A DNA stretch of 64,000 nt from positions 5,472,906 to 5,536,905 of the forward strand of contig NC_044290.2 of the NCBI RefSeq assembly GCF_004027225.2, in the 5' to 3' direction. The position numbers were made by a program, and so were the translations under genes. This document shows, in pieces, positions 41,701 through 55,900 of the stretch. The notes under the pieces were generated by a model, which saw only the letters and a program-made list of their open reading frames with translations, was not told the DNA's origin and ran no database searches. Source of the DNA: Strigops habroptila (taxonomy: Eukaryota; Chordata; Aves; Psittaciformes; Psittacidae). Position 1 is the stretch's first letter; each line of letters begins with the position of its first letter.

Positions 41701-44700
41701 TGGCTTTCACATGTCTTGCAGGCAGCAAAAGCCTTAATAAATATCAACTGCTGGAGATTTCCAGCATTGCTGGAGAAGTTTTCCAGGTTGCTGGTGGAGC
41801 AGAAGTTAGCCAGAACCCACTACATATTCTGGAGCCTCAAGGCTGAGGAACAGAGAGGACCACAGGGAACTGAGCTGCAGCCAAGTGTGTATAAACCACC
41901 CTCATCGTGTGCAGGGAGGGAGAGGAAAGTGAATAGCTTAGAAGGCTGGAAAAAGCAGCCCAGGGAATTGCATGGTGGCATTGGAGGACAATAAAACCCA
42001 AAATGTGCTGTTCAGATTCAAGTTAACTCTTCATTGTGAAGGAGATGGAGTCAATCTTGTCCTGCCTCCTTGAGAGAGGAGTCTGTCCTTTAACCCTGAG
42101 CCCCCAAAAAGTGAATTTAAGCCCCTGTGAATAGCAAGTTTTAGTCATCCTAGCACAGACTCAAAGCACAGATCTGTACACCTAGCCAGGATGGATTTTA
42201 TGCCAAAAGAGCTCAAGCTGAAGCATGTCGGCCAAAATACAAGGGAGACCTGAGGTACACCTGTAGAGTTACCAAAGCTCCAACACATGCATGGGCAAGA
42301 GCTGTGTCCAGAAAACCAGGGCTGAAGTAGCTGAAGCAGCCCTTCACTATCCCCCCCAGCCCAGTCTCCCTCCTCTTGCTTCACACACAGGCATTGTAAC
42401 ACAGCTGATCAGCAAGTGCCCAGACATTTCCTTTAGCATTATTAGGCAGGAAATCTGCCTATATTGGTGCTGCAAGCTCATGTTGCAGACCTTTGCCCTG
42501 ACGGTGTGAACATTGCACGTTCCTTCTTTCCCTGTCACTAGTTCTGCTCTGCATGTGAGTCCGTGCAAGACGCTTACTCTTTTCTGCCTTGTTTCAGTCC
42601 AAGACTCATTTGCAAGAGCTCAACTGTCATCACATTTATTTTTCTTCCTCGTGCTTTTCTTGGCCTGGCGTGCTGGGCAGTGATGGTATGTGGACCCAAG
42701 GGACCCCAGATGTGCTGTGAAATGATGCAGAAGCATCAATATTTTCACTTTGAACGGATGAGGCTTTCTGCTGATCGCCAGTTCCTTGCAGTCAAGGTTG
42801 TTTAAGGGCTTGGGAGAGAAGAAAAGCACTGGTGGAAACAAAGGAGGGAGGAAAAGCTTGAATGTGATGGTCTGCGGGAGATGACTTGGTTTTAACAGGG
42901 CTGATTACGATGCAGAAATGGAGCTGCTGAAAACCGGCTCGCCCAGCTTCATTGCTGATAAATCTCTGTGCTTCACTACGATTGACTCGGGCAGCAAATC
43001 TGACAGAGGCACGTTCCTTGTAGCTTTATTCTAAAGGCATTGCTGCTACAAAGTGCACTCTCTGAAGGCTCTACGAAGGGTCCTGATCCTGCCCAAACAG
43101 ATTCCTGCGCCAAGCTGTGAGGCTGGGACTATCCCCATGGGGGATGCAGATGGGTGTTTTCTGGTACAGAGCCAGAAGTGGTATATTAAAGGTAAAAGGA
43201 GGGAAGGGTGGGAGGCTGGAGGGCAGGTTTGGAGCTCCGGTAGCTCGGTGGTTTAAAGACCAATGGCAGCAGCTGCTCAAACTTTATAAAGAAGATAAAA
43301 ATCATTCCCCCACACAGTATTGATGGATTGACCGGAATAAAAGCAGAGTAAGCAAATCCAAAACCCCCTCAGGCTCACAGCCACGCTAACTGCCTTGTTT
43401 GTGATGAGACCAGTTTGGTTCAGCTAAGGTAAGGCTCAGCTGTGCCAGGTCCTGTGCAGACACACCAGGACCCATCCCACACCAACTAATTTATGCCATC
43501 AAGACAGAAACAAGGTGGGAGAGAAGGAGCACACATACCCTCCCAGGCAACTCAGAGGCATACAAAGTCTTTCCCATGCCTCAGTTTCCCATTTAGAAAA
43601 TGAGAATAGCAATATCCAGCAATTTTTAGCAGAAACCAAAAAGCACTGCATCTTATTCATGTGTTTTTATTGTTAGTGCAATATTGACATATGCAGGAAA
43701 AAAGCTATGCTATAATTAATTAAAGCAAAACCTTGGGATCAAGTCTAGCGTTGATACAGCTATGTAAGATATACTCATTCTCTCTTGAAAGAGGAATTGA
43801 TATTCATGTAATAGAGCCCTGCTGATCTTCCAGGAGCTCTCAACTGTGTGAGGAACCTCAGAGTGAACCGAGTGATGTTTTCCATCTCCAGCATTCCCAG
43901 GATTTTAAACCATGGTGTGATTTCTTTTGATTTATTTATTATAGATTTTTTTAAAGCCTCTGATTGTTCGGGTTTTATACATTGTGTGACAGTGGGTAGG
44001 AGAAATTGGGGTTGTGCAGCCTACTTCTAGTGTAGTTCCAGGACACATTAACACCAAGAGCTGGAAAGCATTCCTAAGTAGCAATAAATGTTAAATAAAA
44101 GGGAGAAAAACGCAAGCTGGAAAACGGAGAGACAGAAGTCTATCAAAGATGTCATTAAAAAAGGGAGAATAAATACACTGAACAGCCTCTTTCAAATGCA
44201 AAACTGGAGACGCTGCGAGGCACTTTGCCTGTTTGCAGTAAATGGAAGGTGTCATGAATTGCTACATGCCATCAAGGGGAGCAGGGCAGCATGAAACCAC
44301 TGGAGTACACTGAAAGAAGGCTTATGCCCAGAGCCAGGTGCTTTGGACAAATGTTTATAATTATTCATTCATTGTTAAGCTTTACCATTTCTCCCTGCAC
44401 TGGCAGACTCAGACTTCCACAGGAATGGACCAAACTTCACCCACTTCACAGATGGTCTCTGAAAGAAACTTCCCCTCCCCAGTCAGGGGCTTTAAAAAAA
44501 TACATATTCCAATAATAAATAAATACAACATTCCTGTTGAGAACAAAAAGGTGGTTTGAGCTCCCACCTGGAGACAGGAGACCGGCAGTCAGGTAAACAG
44601 CAGAGCAAACTATTCTGTTTTCCTAAGGATGCATGTCTCTCCCTCAACTGATTTTGAAGCTGAATTAGGCTGAGGTTTCTGTCATCTCTGCCCATACCTC

Positions 44701-46019
44701 TAAAATCCCTCTCTTGTTCCTCGTACAACACCCCTCGCAGGACAAGTTGGCTGTGATGTATCAGCTGCCATGCTCGGCTGCGGGAATTGGGCCAAAGCGA
44801 TTACAGCAAAGTCGAGGCTGTCCAAACCTCAGCAGGGCTTGGGTTCTTTTTCCCCTTCAGCAGCCCATTTCCCATATAGGTACACAGATTTGTTATTTAG
44901 GTATTTACCTTCCTGTCATATTTGGTTGAAATCATTCAGCACATTCAGGCATGAGAAGGGGCACAAGGACAGACAGAAATACATGGCCCTCATACAACTG
45001 ACTGCGCAGATGTCCTGTCCCTTTCCCAGGCAGATTCAAAACATGATTTCATCCTATTATAGGGAGATATGTTTCTAGAAAGGTCTCTGGTCTCACAAAA
45101 AAAGCACTGACAGTCATAAGCATCCCTCCTGGAGCTCAAAAGAGTGCTCCCTTGGTTCCCAATTTCAGCAACACCTTCAAGCAGTGTATTAAAATGCTCT
45201 TTATCTGCAAACAGCATTTCCCAGAGCAGAGACAGTTTCAAAGACCTTATTTTTTCCCAAATGATGAGAATCTGGCATGTGGGGCAGAAAAGACACCTTT
45301 GTGCACTAGGGCCCCATCCTGCCTTGTATCTGGTGTCCAGCAGTGCCCAATGCCTACATCCAGGGAAGGATTATAGGAAGCATGACAAGAATAGAGCACT
45401 GCCAATCCTGGACAGGCCTCAGCTCCCAGTTGTCATTGGGATGGGAACTGCTGATCTGGAGACTGTCTTTGAGCCTTAGCCCCTGTGTAGGAAGAACCCT
45501 AGAAACTGGGTTGATCCCACTGTAGAAAGAGGCAAACAGCTCTTATTTTGCTTGCCAATGTGACCAGCTGAGGATGGGGATGAGAAGGACCCTTCCAAAG
45601 CCAGATTTGATGTCTGGTTTCAGCAAGCATCCAGACAACATTCCCAACCTCACTACTCATCCGCAGTAACTCACAACATGAGATTTTAATCGACAATGTG
45701 GGGTTTTTTCTCTGCAACATCATTTTGCTTAAGCTTAGCTTAATCTTCTTGACCAAAGAAATGGCACTGGGAAAAGCAAAGCTTCCCCTTTGAACTCATG
45801 CCTGGCTTACCAACAAATGTACTGAAATCCAGTAATATTCATCATAAAACTACAGAGGAGGAAGTGGGAAGGAACTTGGGGATATCGTTCCTCAAGCATT
45901 TTAAACCAAAGCTCCATGTCACTTCTATGAGAATAAAAGAAACCATTGACCATTAGACGGCTCCCCTTTATAATCAATTCAGAATTAGGCTTTGAATATT
46001 CATTGGTTATTTCTGCTCC
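38701..46019. other. Intergenic, nothing coding recognised
   Basis: Mixed-composition unique sequence. The longest frame is 151 codons (40831-41286 minus), without recognisable family features. AT-rich stretches at 43650-44000 carry TAATTAATTAA-type runs, but no clear element boundary. Confidence 0.65.
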
Positions 46020-46530
46020 CCACATTTTGCTTGCTTGAATGCAAATGCATAGAGAGGACTTCAGTGTTGATTTTCAGATCCTTCACAAAGCACCTTCTGA
46101 AAGCCTATGACCAGCAGGTAACCACACACCACCAGACTGAAAATACCTGAACCAGTCTGTTCTCGCTTGTCTCAGTCCAGGACTGACTTAGTACAACTCA
46201 TTCCTGGCAATAAAAGTAAAAATCCTCCATTGCCAGTTGCTGGTTGATGCAACTTCTTGTTTCCCATCCGTTCATCCAAACAGCCCTTTCCATAGTCTCA
46301 TGCTGGAACATATCCCAAGCAGACAGTTTCTTTTCTGTGTGGCAAGAAGCAACATCATTTTTTACATCATGCAAATGAGGAACAAGATCCATGTATAAAC
46401 TGAACAGACAACCCATTTTTCACCTGTAATTGTTTTTCTGCCACATTAATAAAAATATGGTGTGTATCGTGGTTAATGAATATGTAAATGAGAGATGATT
46501 AATAACTCATTTGGAGAGAAATGGGAAGAT
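46020..46530. promoter_or_regulatory. Candidate regulatory block with two octamers
   Basis: Exact POU octamers ATGCAAAT occur at 46039-46046 and 46369-46376. Nearby homeodomain-like cores are GGTTAATGAATATG and GATGATTAATAACTC. No repeat or plausible ORF is seen. Function is inferred from motif clustering and is uncertain. Confidence 0.28.
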
Positions 46531-49500
46531 TCATTTACCTTCTGTAATTCCTCTGTGCTTCTCAACCTCTGCTCGATGTTCTTCCAGCACGTAAATGCCT
46601 GAACCAAGTCTCTTTGACACAACAAACTAGTAGAAACAATATTGACAGCATTAAATGTGAGTCATGCCCAAAGCATTTGGGGTTTTTCATCTCTTTGAGG
46701 GCATCTATACCGTGTTTGGAATAAATCTCCAGTCACACAAAAACATTTGGGCTAAATAAACTGGCCTGAAGGTAAAGGTCTAGGATCTGCATCCCAGCTG
46801 GATAAATAACCCCCTTGCCAAGGTGTTCTCCCATGGGAGAAGCATGGAGTGCGAGCATGGGCTGGGCAAAGGCTTTTCACTGAAAAGCTCCTTTGATAGG
46901 TGCCCTTTTCCATCCTTTGAGATCTATGTCTATGAGCACTACTCCTATTTTGACAATATTGTGGGGGTTTAGTTTAAATCTGGAAGTTTTTTCTAGAAAA
47001 TATCTGACAGTGAAACACCTCCTGCTCTCCCACCCCATTTTTGTACAAAGTCTGTAGTACCTATCCTGCACAGACCCCTTTCACCCTTATTCCATGATCT
47101 CTGGAACTGCAACCATAATATGGGCCTCACCAAAACCCCCAGCCTTCACCCTGAAAACACCTATCTCCTGCGAGCTGGGGGTGAGGTCTGAGCCCCTGGC
47201 ATGCATATTGCTCCCCTGGAGCACCAGGTTGCATTTATTGGGCAGCTGAAAGCCCAAAGGTGTGCCTAGCTTGGGTCTAGCTAGACCAAATTGACCCTCA
47301 TGGTCATTATCATCTCATACGTGAGGCTGCTTGGGCTGAAGCCCATTCACAGAGGATCTCTCACATCCTCCCAGCAAAACTTCTTTACCTTTTCTTTTGT
47401 AGAGGAGTGAGAGTCCATTTGCCTGCTGCTATAAGAACAAACAAGGCACATTGGCAGGGAAACCAGGCTACTGAGTCTTCAGGAGGCATCTCTCATCAGC
47501 TTGCAGCACCATTGTGATTGCTCCCAGACACCCTCAAACCAGCGAGGCTGTGCAGGAGGAGGCCTTTGGAGCCTGTGTAATGGAAAAGATGCAAACCACT
47601 TTTCAGGCGAAATGCTGGGGATGGTTTAAAAGCCAAATGCTTCTTTTCTTTCTTCTTCCTAAATTTCCCTTGCTTTCCAGGCTACATTTTAAAGGAAAAA
47701 TTGAATGATCAGGGAAAAGTGCTGCTTGCTGCTCAAAACAACGCTTGCAACTTGTGACTATACATGATTGTACACAGGACTAGAGTATACCTATTGGAGG
47801 GAAGATCCCTTCTCTCTACATTTAAGCAGAGCTGTTATGAAAAGCCATTAGTCCTCCTTGTCCCCTGAATTACTATGATCTCACCTGAACTGTAGATTAT
47901 CCCCTAGCTTTTACCAGCCTACAGAGTTCAGGGTCAGCACATGCTGGGACCACTGCAGCACACCCAGGGCTCGACTCAGGAATCACAGTGAGCAGGTATC
48001 ACCCAAACCAGTGCCCCCTTTGCAGCACAGGGCTGCTAGAACCAGCAAAGGCTATTTTTTGGGCCATGATATCGAGCTGGGGTGTAGCAGAAGCAGGCAC
48101 AGGACTGCTTGCAAAGCCCTTTAACGATGGTCTACACAGAGAAGCCAAACTTCTCTGAGCATCAGTGCATGGTATGAGTTTGGCCTCATACTCCAATGCA
48201 ACTACCACAGAGGACAGAGGAAACAGCCCCTCCAGGCTACGGCAGGACCTTTCGCTCCAGAATTCCTCTTTATTTAGTGTTTGCATCATTTAGCAATGGT
48301 GCCCATCACCCTGTTAACACACGCTTTTTTGTTGAAATAAAGCAGCCACACTGAGACCCCCCTGAACTGCTCAGTTCAGAGCATTCACGTGCAGGCAAAG
48401 GAACTTTCCTTTCTTTCACTACAGTTTGGTGGGTTAAACTGGGCTGAAACCAGTGGTTGGCAGTGATTTTTTAATACTCTTTGCACATGAAGTGACTGTG
48501 CAGAGTGCCAAGAAGGTCTTGCACTTCTCCCAGCTCCTCAGGCCACACAGACCCTGGCTGTGCAGCACTTCCAAGGACCTTGCACTAATCCCTTTGGACG
48601 CTCTTTGCACACCCTGTAGCTCAACTCTAAGGACACACACACCCTCTCCTGGCAGCAGTTTAACCTTCAGAGAATCCAAGCTCTGCCTTTTGACAGGCTT
48701 TTGTGTTGCCTTGATGCTACTCATGCAAATGCACAAGCATGGGACATCTCCATCTTCATACCCATCCTCCCCAGTATCTTCACAGCCCCAAGGGCCTTTG
48801 CAAAGTCAGGGAAGTTTTCCTGGAGCTGCTGGGAATTGCTGTTTGGGCTGCATGGTCTTTTGGGGAGTTGCTGAACTGGGTGTTCATTAACTGAAGGACT
48901 GTGGGTGCTTCAACTTCCATAGAATTCAGGGTTTGATTCTATTTTGGAAAGAAGCCTTCCAGTGCATATTCACATCTTACCTCCTGATCCCAAATTCATC
49001 CCTACAGAGCCTTTAACTCTTTCCCAGCCTTCTCACTCTTCTATATCCCACACTACAGGCTTATTACAGGCCTCATAAGTGCTTTCTTCAGCTTCCAGAA
49101 ACAGGGAATTCCTTGAAAACCTCAGCTTTCCAGAAACACACAAACCTCATTTTTAGCCCTTCTAATTATTGGAAAACACAACCTAAAAGTCAGGTCCAAA
49201 CCATCACTTGGGTAACCGCTGTTTGCCCAAGCAGAGGAGATGGAGCCAGCCCTCCCTGCAGCTTCTGGGCTTGCTGGGGTGTCCCCAGCTCAGGGGCAGT
49301 AGGACATGCCCAAGGAGAACAGAGGGAAGACTCAAAAAGGCAGCTCCGAAGCTCTCCACTTGATTTCCTGCAATTCCTCCATCCCACCACTGTTCCCCAC
49401 CAATACATCCCTCTTTTGTCCCTCTGAGGGCAAGGAGATGGGCTGTCCCCGCTGTTTCATGAGGGTTTCTGCCCAGCAGCAATCGAAAGGTCCCACACAG

Positions 49501-50514
49501 TTACTGGAGGCAAAAAGCATGAATAGATGTGAGGGGAAGGTTTCTCCTGAAACTTGATTGAAGGTTCTCAGAGATACACACAGATATAGGCCCACATCAG
49601 GGCTTCTCTTCCCACCCAGCTCCATCCATAATAGATGAGGCTTCAAAAGCCCATGAGGAACCCAGAAGTTAGGTGATGTGAACCCCTCTTCCCATGCTGG
49701 TGGCAAAGGAAACAAGCAGTCCAAGCATGGGAAGGAAACAGATCTTTTGTCCATCCCATTTCAAGGTGGATTCCCTTTGAGGGGAAAAAGATTATCCTAA
49801 TAAATAAATGAGTTCCTGATGTGCCATACTCACTCATCCATGGGTGCTTGGCTTGAGCATGCTGCTCCATATGGTCATACCTTTTTAACTGGAGCAAGCA
49901 GGCACAGGCTCTCCCTTGTGTAACTGCTTGCACCCTGCTGAGCCAAGCCACATGCAGTGCCCCACACTGAACCCAGCCATTCCCAACTTCCTGGGTGAGC
50001 CCAGGCAGGCACAAACTCAGCAGCAGAGCTGGCTGTGCCCTCGCCATCAAAATGGGAATTTATCTGGAGACATGTCACTGGAAATTAGGACTTTTGCAAG
50101 CAAAAAACCCAACAAACCAACAAGACCCCCTATGATTAATCATTTGTTCCAATTTTTTCATTGAAAGCAAGAATTTTCCTTAAAGTAAATGCTGGTTACA
50201 GAAAAGCAGCTGTTTCTTTTGTTTTCTGTAACCAAAACCAGAAGATGGGTCTTGAAAACATTTTTGAAGACCAACTGCTTTGGTCAGTAAAGCAAAAACA
50301 AAAGGAAACTGTTGCAGTGACTAAAACAAATGTTTTTCTCTGAACCTCCAGAAATATAAAGAAACAACATGATTCAATCGACTGTAGTCAGTATTTGAGT
50401 CACTTGACACTGCCAAAGATGATGAGTATTTGCTGCCTGCAGCATCACAGACCTCCACAGCCCCTTCCTGCTCTGGTGTGCAGGCATTAGGATGGGATAA
50501 CTGCATTAGCAGTT
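46531..50514. other. Intergenic, nothing coding recognised
   Basis: GC rises slightly to the right. An exact octamer lies at 48723-48730. Open frames up to 145 codons have no domain or plausible splice context. No transposon recognised. Confidence 0.65.
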
Positions 50515-50562
50515 ATTATTAACATTAGAATAATTAGAATATTTTTCCAATAATTAGAATTA
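50515..50562. promoter_or_regulatory. Paired TAATTAG sites
   Basis: AATAATTAGAAT occurs twice, at 50529-50540 and 50549-50560. The spacing is exactly 20 bases, about two helical turns. It may be a pair of homeodomain sites or a small local duplication in AT-rich DNA. Confidence 0.3.
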
Positions 50563-51741
50563 TCAACACAAATAACTCCTGTGCCCAGGCTTTCAAGGGC
50601 CAAACCTGCATCAGAACTGCAACTGTCCCCTGCAGGTATTAGATCTGAAGCTCTTCCAGGCAGTCACCCAACATGGTGCGCATGGGGAGCATCTGCATGG
50701 CTGCTGGGTGCAGAAGGGACCCTTGGAGCCCCAAGCCTGGCTGTGGTTGAGCACAATAGTGGAGACACACTGGGGAACAGGCTGTGGAATAGCTGGTTGT
50801 GATCACTTTGTGTTTTCTCAGCTACCTGGACCAGTGTTTCCATCATCCCTTACCATGGATCTGCCTTTCCAAGGCTGATGGAGTTAAGCAGATCACTCCA
50901 ATAGACTTGTCCTTGCTTGGATCATTTCAGCCACTAGGAAAAGAAATAAATCTAAAATCAAGATGTCTCTCTGGATCTTGGGTTATTTATTGATTTTTCC
51001 ATTTGGACAAACAAAGTGTCGTTCAAAACCCAAACTCTTCCTTGTTAATGCACCTTTGCTGAACCAAGTTCTGTAGCAATCAATTAACACATGAATAATT
51101 AAACCAGCATTTTAGACTCAAATGTTCTGTCCATAAGAAGGCCTGTGTGAATCACAGGACATTAATTCATACCTAGTTTTCTTAATGGACTTTGACCTTC
51201 GGCCTCACGTCTAGCAACAATGAACTGTGAATTAATCCACCATATTTCATGCACTGTCAACTCATCCCATCTAAATGGAGCACAACCCCCCAAAAGGTCA
51301 CCTGAATCTGTGGGGAGAGCAGATGTGGATGGTGTCAGCTTTACTGCAGCCCTTGGAAAGCTTTGAGGTCCACTGCATGGGATGTCCCGCGGCTCCAATG
51401 GTACCAGGAAAAGCCTCAGACCACCTCCCCTGCACAGCCCCAGGCTTTATTTAACTCAACACCAGGACATACAGGCTTGGGATCCCCTTTCAGGGTGAAA
51501 ATGCCATCATTCTGCTTAGGCAGAAGCTTGCCTCATGCCTTAGCCTGGCCGCAAAGTCCTGCAGGATCCAGGCATGGGCTGCTCCTCAGAGATCACCCTT
51601 CCCACATTCAGGGCTTCGCATCCCTTGAGGGCTGGGTGAGCAGCAGCAACCCCTTTGCTCTATGCCCTATGCACTGGGTGCACGATCATCACAGGAGGAG
51701 CAAAGGTCCAGAGCTCAGACCTTCAGCCCCTAGAAAGCTCA

Positions 51742-51802
51742 CATAGAATCATAGAATAGTTAGGGTTGGAAAGGACCTTAAGATCATCTAGTTCCAGCCT
51801 TG
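51742..51802 (-). mobile_element. Very short CR1 3' tail
   Basis: Only about 60 bp of CR1 3' end is recognisable: the octamer tail CATAGAATCATAGAATAG, then TTAGGGTTGGAAAGGACCTT and AAGATCATCTAGTTCCAGCC. Beyond that the sequence no longer resembles CR1, so it was either strongly truncated at insertion or has decayed. Confidence 0.88.
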
Positions 51803-51949
51803 GAGGGCACTGACCCTATGGTCTTCTCCAGGCATGAAGTTCACTCAACCTCATTGAAGAGATGCTTCAAAGGAAAGGATGCAAATTCTATTACCCAGCC
51901 CTCAAGGTTTCCTCTGTTTAAAATCAAATCTGGGCTGGGAACGTGTCTG

Positions 51950-52260
51950 TGCTCCTGCACTTTGAGATGAGCTTTAATTAAGAGGTAAAATTATTAAAGC
52001 TGCAAGTTATTATAGCCTCAGGACCCCGGCCCAGTGATATGAAGCAGATGGTCGAGGGGCAAGCAAAAGCCCTTTAATAAAGAAGCGTTTGCAATTCATG
52101 AGCATTAATTATGTCCACTTCTCTCATTTTAAAATGTTCTGCTTGTCAGGCCTGGTATTGTGTGGAAAGCAAGCATGATGAATTAGGCAAACCCCTTCTG
52201 GTTCAGGACATATTCTTTGTGTGCCGAAAATTAAAAGTATTATCTCCCAGAAGATAGAGT
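51950..52260. promoter_or_regulatory. Candidate conserved noncoding block
   Basis: Lies between two CR1 fragments yet is itself free of repeats. It has TAAT-rich runs (GCTTTAATTAAGAGG, GAGCATTAATTATG) and short GC blocks. It is similar in character to the other candidate elements and has no coding potential. Confidence 0.25.
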
Positions 52261-52639
52261 GATTGGAATATTTAAGCACTCGGGGTTCCCTACCCCTTCT
52301 CCCTACCACCTTAGATTCCCTTTTCAGGTCTTGGAGGGCGCTGCTGGGATGCAGCAACCCCAGGAGGCAGCAGGGATGCATCACCCCAGTCCCTGGGATG
52401 CTGACCATGGGGTGCTCCAAGCAGCTGTTTAACGGGGAACCAGTGCCACCATGGGCAAGTCACTTATCCTTTTGCTTCACCTTCTGTCCACCCCATCTAT
52501 TATTTATAATAAGACTGTAGCCTGTAAAACAAAGGATAAGGGAGAGGGTTGATGCGACTGAAGTCCCTGGTCTGCTGCAGTTTGCCATCACCACCAACAT
52601 GCTTCCTCACACCATTTCCACGGGTGTGAAGTGCCACAC

Positions 52640-52947
52640 CATAGAATCATAGAATGGTTTGTTTTGGAAAGGACCTTAAGATCATCTAGTTCCAAGCCCC
52701 TGCCAAGGGCAGAGACATCTCACGCTAGACCATGTCACCCAAGGCTCTGCCCAACCTGGCCTTGAACACTGCCAGGGATGGAGCATTCATCACCACTTCT
52801 TTTGGGCACCCTGTGCCAGTGCCTCACCACCCTCACGGTAAAGAACTTCCTTATATCTAACCTGAACTTCTCCTGTTTAAGTTTAAACCCACCATCCCTT
52901 GTCATATCACTACAGTCCTTGATGAAAAGTCCCTCTCCAGCATCCAT
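52640..52947 (-). mobile_element. CR1 LINE fragment, 3' end
   Basis: A CR1 in minus orientation. The octamer tail (CATAGAATCATAGAATGG) is at the low-coordinate end, followed by the complement of the conserved CR1 3' landmarks: GATCATCTAGTTCCAAGCCC, CTGCCAGGGATGGAGCATTC and GGGCACCCTGTGCCAGTGCC. It extends to the region encoding the CR1 phrase that precedes GACTGTAGTGATATGACA in sense. It is about 308 bp and 5'-truncated. Confidence 0.93.
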
Positions 52948-55900
52948 GGTACCTGCTTGCCAGATGCTCTGTCCTGCCACCAGGTCCCTGGCTGGACCTG
53001 CAGCGTTTCAACAGGACCCTGCACAACCAGACACAGTTCTGCCTGCCCAGGCAGTGCTGAGCTGGGGAAACCAAGGTGACACCCCACAGTGCAGCTGACA
53101 GGAGGCCAAGATCCCAGCCTGGACCTCCTAAATCCCCACCCACAGTCACAGTGCGCACCTACCCTGCTCACCTGGGTGATACAGCAGCTCCTTTTGCTAA
53201 AGGCAAAGCACCTGGGGGCTTATAGGAGAGGGAGGTAGCCAGGAACGAAATGCATGGACCACCCTGGCTAAGATGAGCTCTGCAGCATTGCTGGCACTCT
53301 GCTTTTTGCAATGAGAGCCATACCTTTGCCTTTTGCTGGTTTGGGCTCTGACATCCCTGGAATAGCACCTGCAATAGTCATTCCAAGTCCCAACACACCT
53401 GCACAAGTAGAGAAGGGCAGAGGTTCACACAGTGCTGCCCTCAGGCCAGCCCAACTCCATTTGCTGCTAACACAGCATCCAATAGATGAGTAATCCCAGG
53501 TTTTGGCCTCTTAGAAAGGGAAGAAATACTGAATCTGTGCTACTCTTTTCAGAGAACAGCCATGGCTGTGTGATTTCAGGTAAACGCATATACGAGGCCC
53601 CCATTTTGGATGCAACAGGTAGAGGAATCTTGCTGTCTTGGTGGGATGAAGCTCTGGCTGAACGCCTGGACCTGTGCTAGGTGGGCTCTGGTTGCTCGTC
53701 ACAGTTATTGATAGACTGAGAGAGTTGAATCTGTTTGTCTTGGTGGTAAGATGTAGGTTCAACACCGGTTTGGGATGGAAAAGACAGATCAGGAGATCTG
53801 CGAAGCACAGGGTACACTTTAGAAAACCTAGCAGGCTGCTCAGCCACAAACAGCACTGCCCATTGAAGCTCAAAACCAGGGCATGAATAACTGATCACTC
53901 TGGCACATCAGGAAACCCTGCAAAGCTGCGTGAAAATGCCAGTCTGACTTATTCTTTTTCTTTGCTTTATCCACTCATCTCTTTTTCTTGTGAGCGCTTG
54001 AAGCATTCAGTAAGACCACTGAAAACATAACAGCGCGTAATTCCTCCTACCACCCTCGGGAAAGAGGACTTCTCCTTGCTCTGATTCACAGCTAAAACTC
54101 CTCTCCTTGTGTTTTCCTAGGTACAAACTCAGGTTTTCCATGCAGAGAAGGTCTCACACCATGTTACAAGACTGGTGGGAAAGGGCAAGGGATATTTATG
54201 TGCTGAAACAACTCCCCAGCCCCAGAGGGCATCAGATAACCCAGTCTGACCTTACTGCATGAGGCCGCCTGCCCTCCCCATAATAGCTGCACCCATGACA
54301 CAGCCTCCTTAAAGATGACATAGTTTACATTCATAGGGATTTATTGGCTCTTCCTTTTGCCCTGAATTAAGCCCCATTGTGGGACCATTTGGTTTTTCCA
54401 GACACTATTCAGCAAAGCCCAGGACTGGAGGAAATTGTGCAAGTGCCCAGCAGAGTCCCAGCAGGCTTCAGGAGGGCACAAATCCACTCTGAAAATGAAC
54501 CAATTCATCCCACACACTGTGCTAAGCACCAGTCTGAACTGGTCTGCGTTGAAGTGAATCCACAGCCTAGAGTCAGAAAGTCAATGCTTTAAAATTGGTC
54601 CTGCCTGTAAATCCTTCTACATAATAAGCAAAATCAAATGCTTGGGTTTGGCTTTATTCAGTCAGCCCAGAGAAGGAAGAGGAGGAGGATGCTACGGGTG
54701 CTTGTTGGGTGCAGTGATGACTCAATGCAATGGGTGGCTTGTACCTTGGAGCCTGGATCAGCCTCATGACACCCTTTGCTTCCCCATCCAGGGATCCTGG
54801 GGGACAAACCCAGCCTCCCATGGTGCAACACAGGCTGGCAGATTACACACTGCTCCCACCCCTGCTTTGCAAGTGGGGAAACTGAGGCAGAAGCGGCTTG
54901 CCCACAGAAATGCATTGCACAGCACTGCTTTCAGGCTTTGTCAAACCAATCCAGAAGAGCGTGTGGGTGCTCAGCTCCACCTCAAGACGAGCTCGCTAGG
55001 ACCCTGATCCCAGCAGCCTGCTGCAAGTCTATAGGAATCTGCTGCCCTCTCCTGCTCGTTCCCAGGGATTTTATTTGCCTGTCAGCTTCATAGGGCTTTA
55101 TTTTTGCTTCAGGATTTAATTTGGCCGTGATTTATTCATAGCCACGCTTATAAAACATGCAAATCCTGAAACCTCTGTCCACATGAATACTTGCGGGGAC
55201 TAAAACAATCGCCACGTACGCTGCTGGGCAAGAACAGCCCCAGAGGTAATGCTGCCCGGCTGCTGCAGGGCTGCAGAGCATCCTCTCTGAGATCAGGACA
55301 TTCAGTCATGCAGCCCTTTGGTATTGACAAAACATTTCATGCTTGTGTTCCCATCCCTTCACTGGCCATGTCCGGACATTCCTGCTTGCTCCCTGCAAGA
55401 AGGAACGCAGCTGGTGCCACCATCTGAGCTCAAAGCTCTGTGGAGACTATTGCCACTGCAAGAAGATGTCTCAGCACAATGACAGTTGTCACAAGGTGGT
55501 CCCCAAGGTTTGCTCTGAGACCTCTCAAGAAATGCGGTGGGTGACCCTGCTGCAGGTTTCACTACTGAACCCGAAAACGCTGTCAGTGGCTCAGGGGCAT
55601 TGAAAGAGGCTTTAGGGGTGGGTGTGAGAAGCATCTAATGCAAACTCCTCTCGGACATGAATTCTGTCCAAAGGACCATGAGCTAAACCTGCCAGGAGCA
55701 CACAGCTCAGCCCCAGTGTCTGCTCCCTGCCCTCTCCTGCAAGTGACCAGTCCTGTACCCATCCTTCAAAGGGCGCTGAATGTCCCCGGAGAAGCACTAA
55801 CAGACCGTGCCCAGCAGACAGACACCCAGGGCTCGATGCAGGCTCGGGGCTCATCCTGGTGCCTGAGACATCCAGCCAGGGCTGGGGATGTGATGGCACG

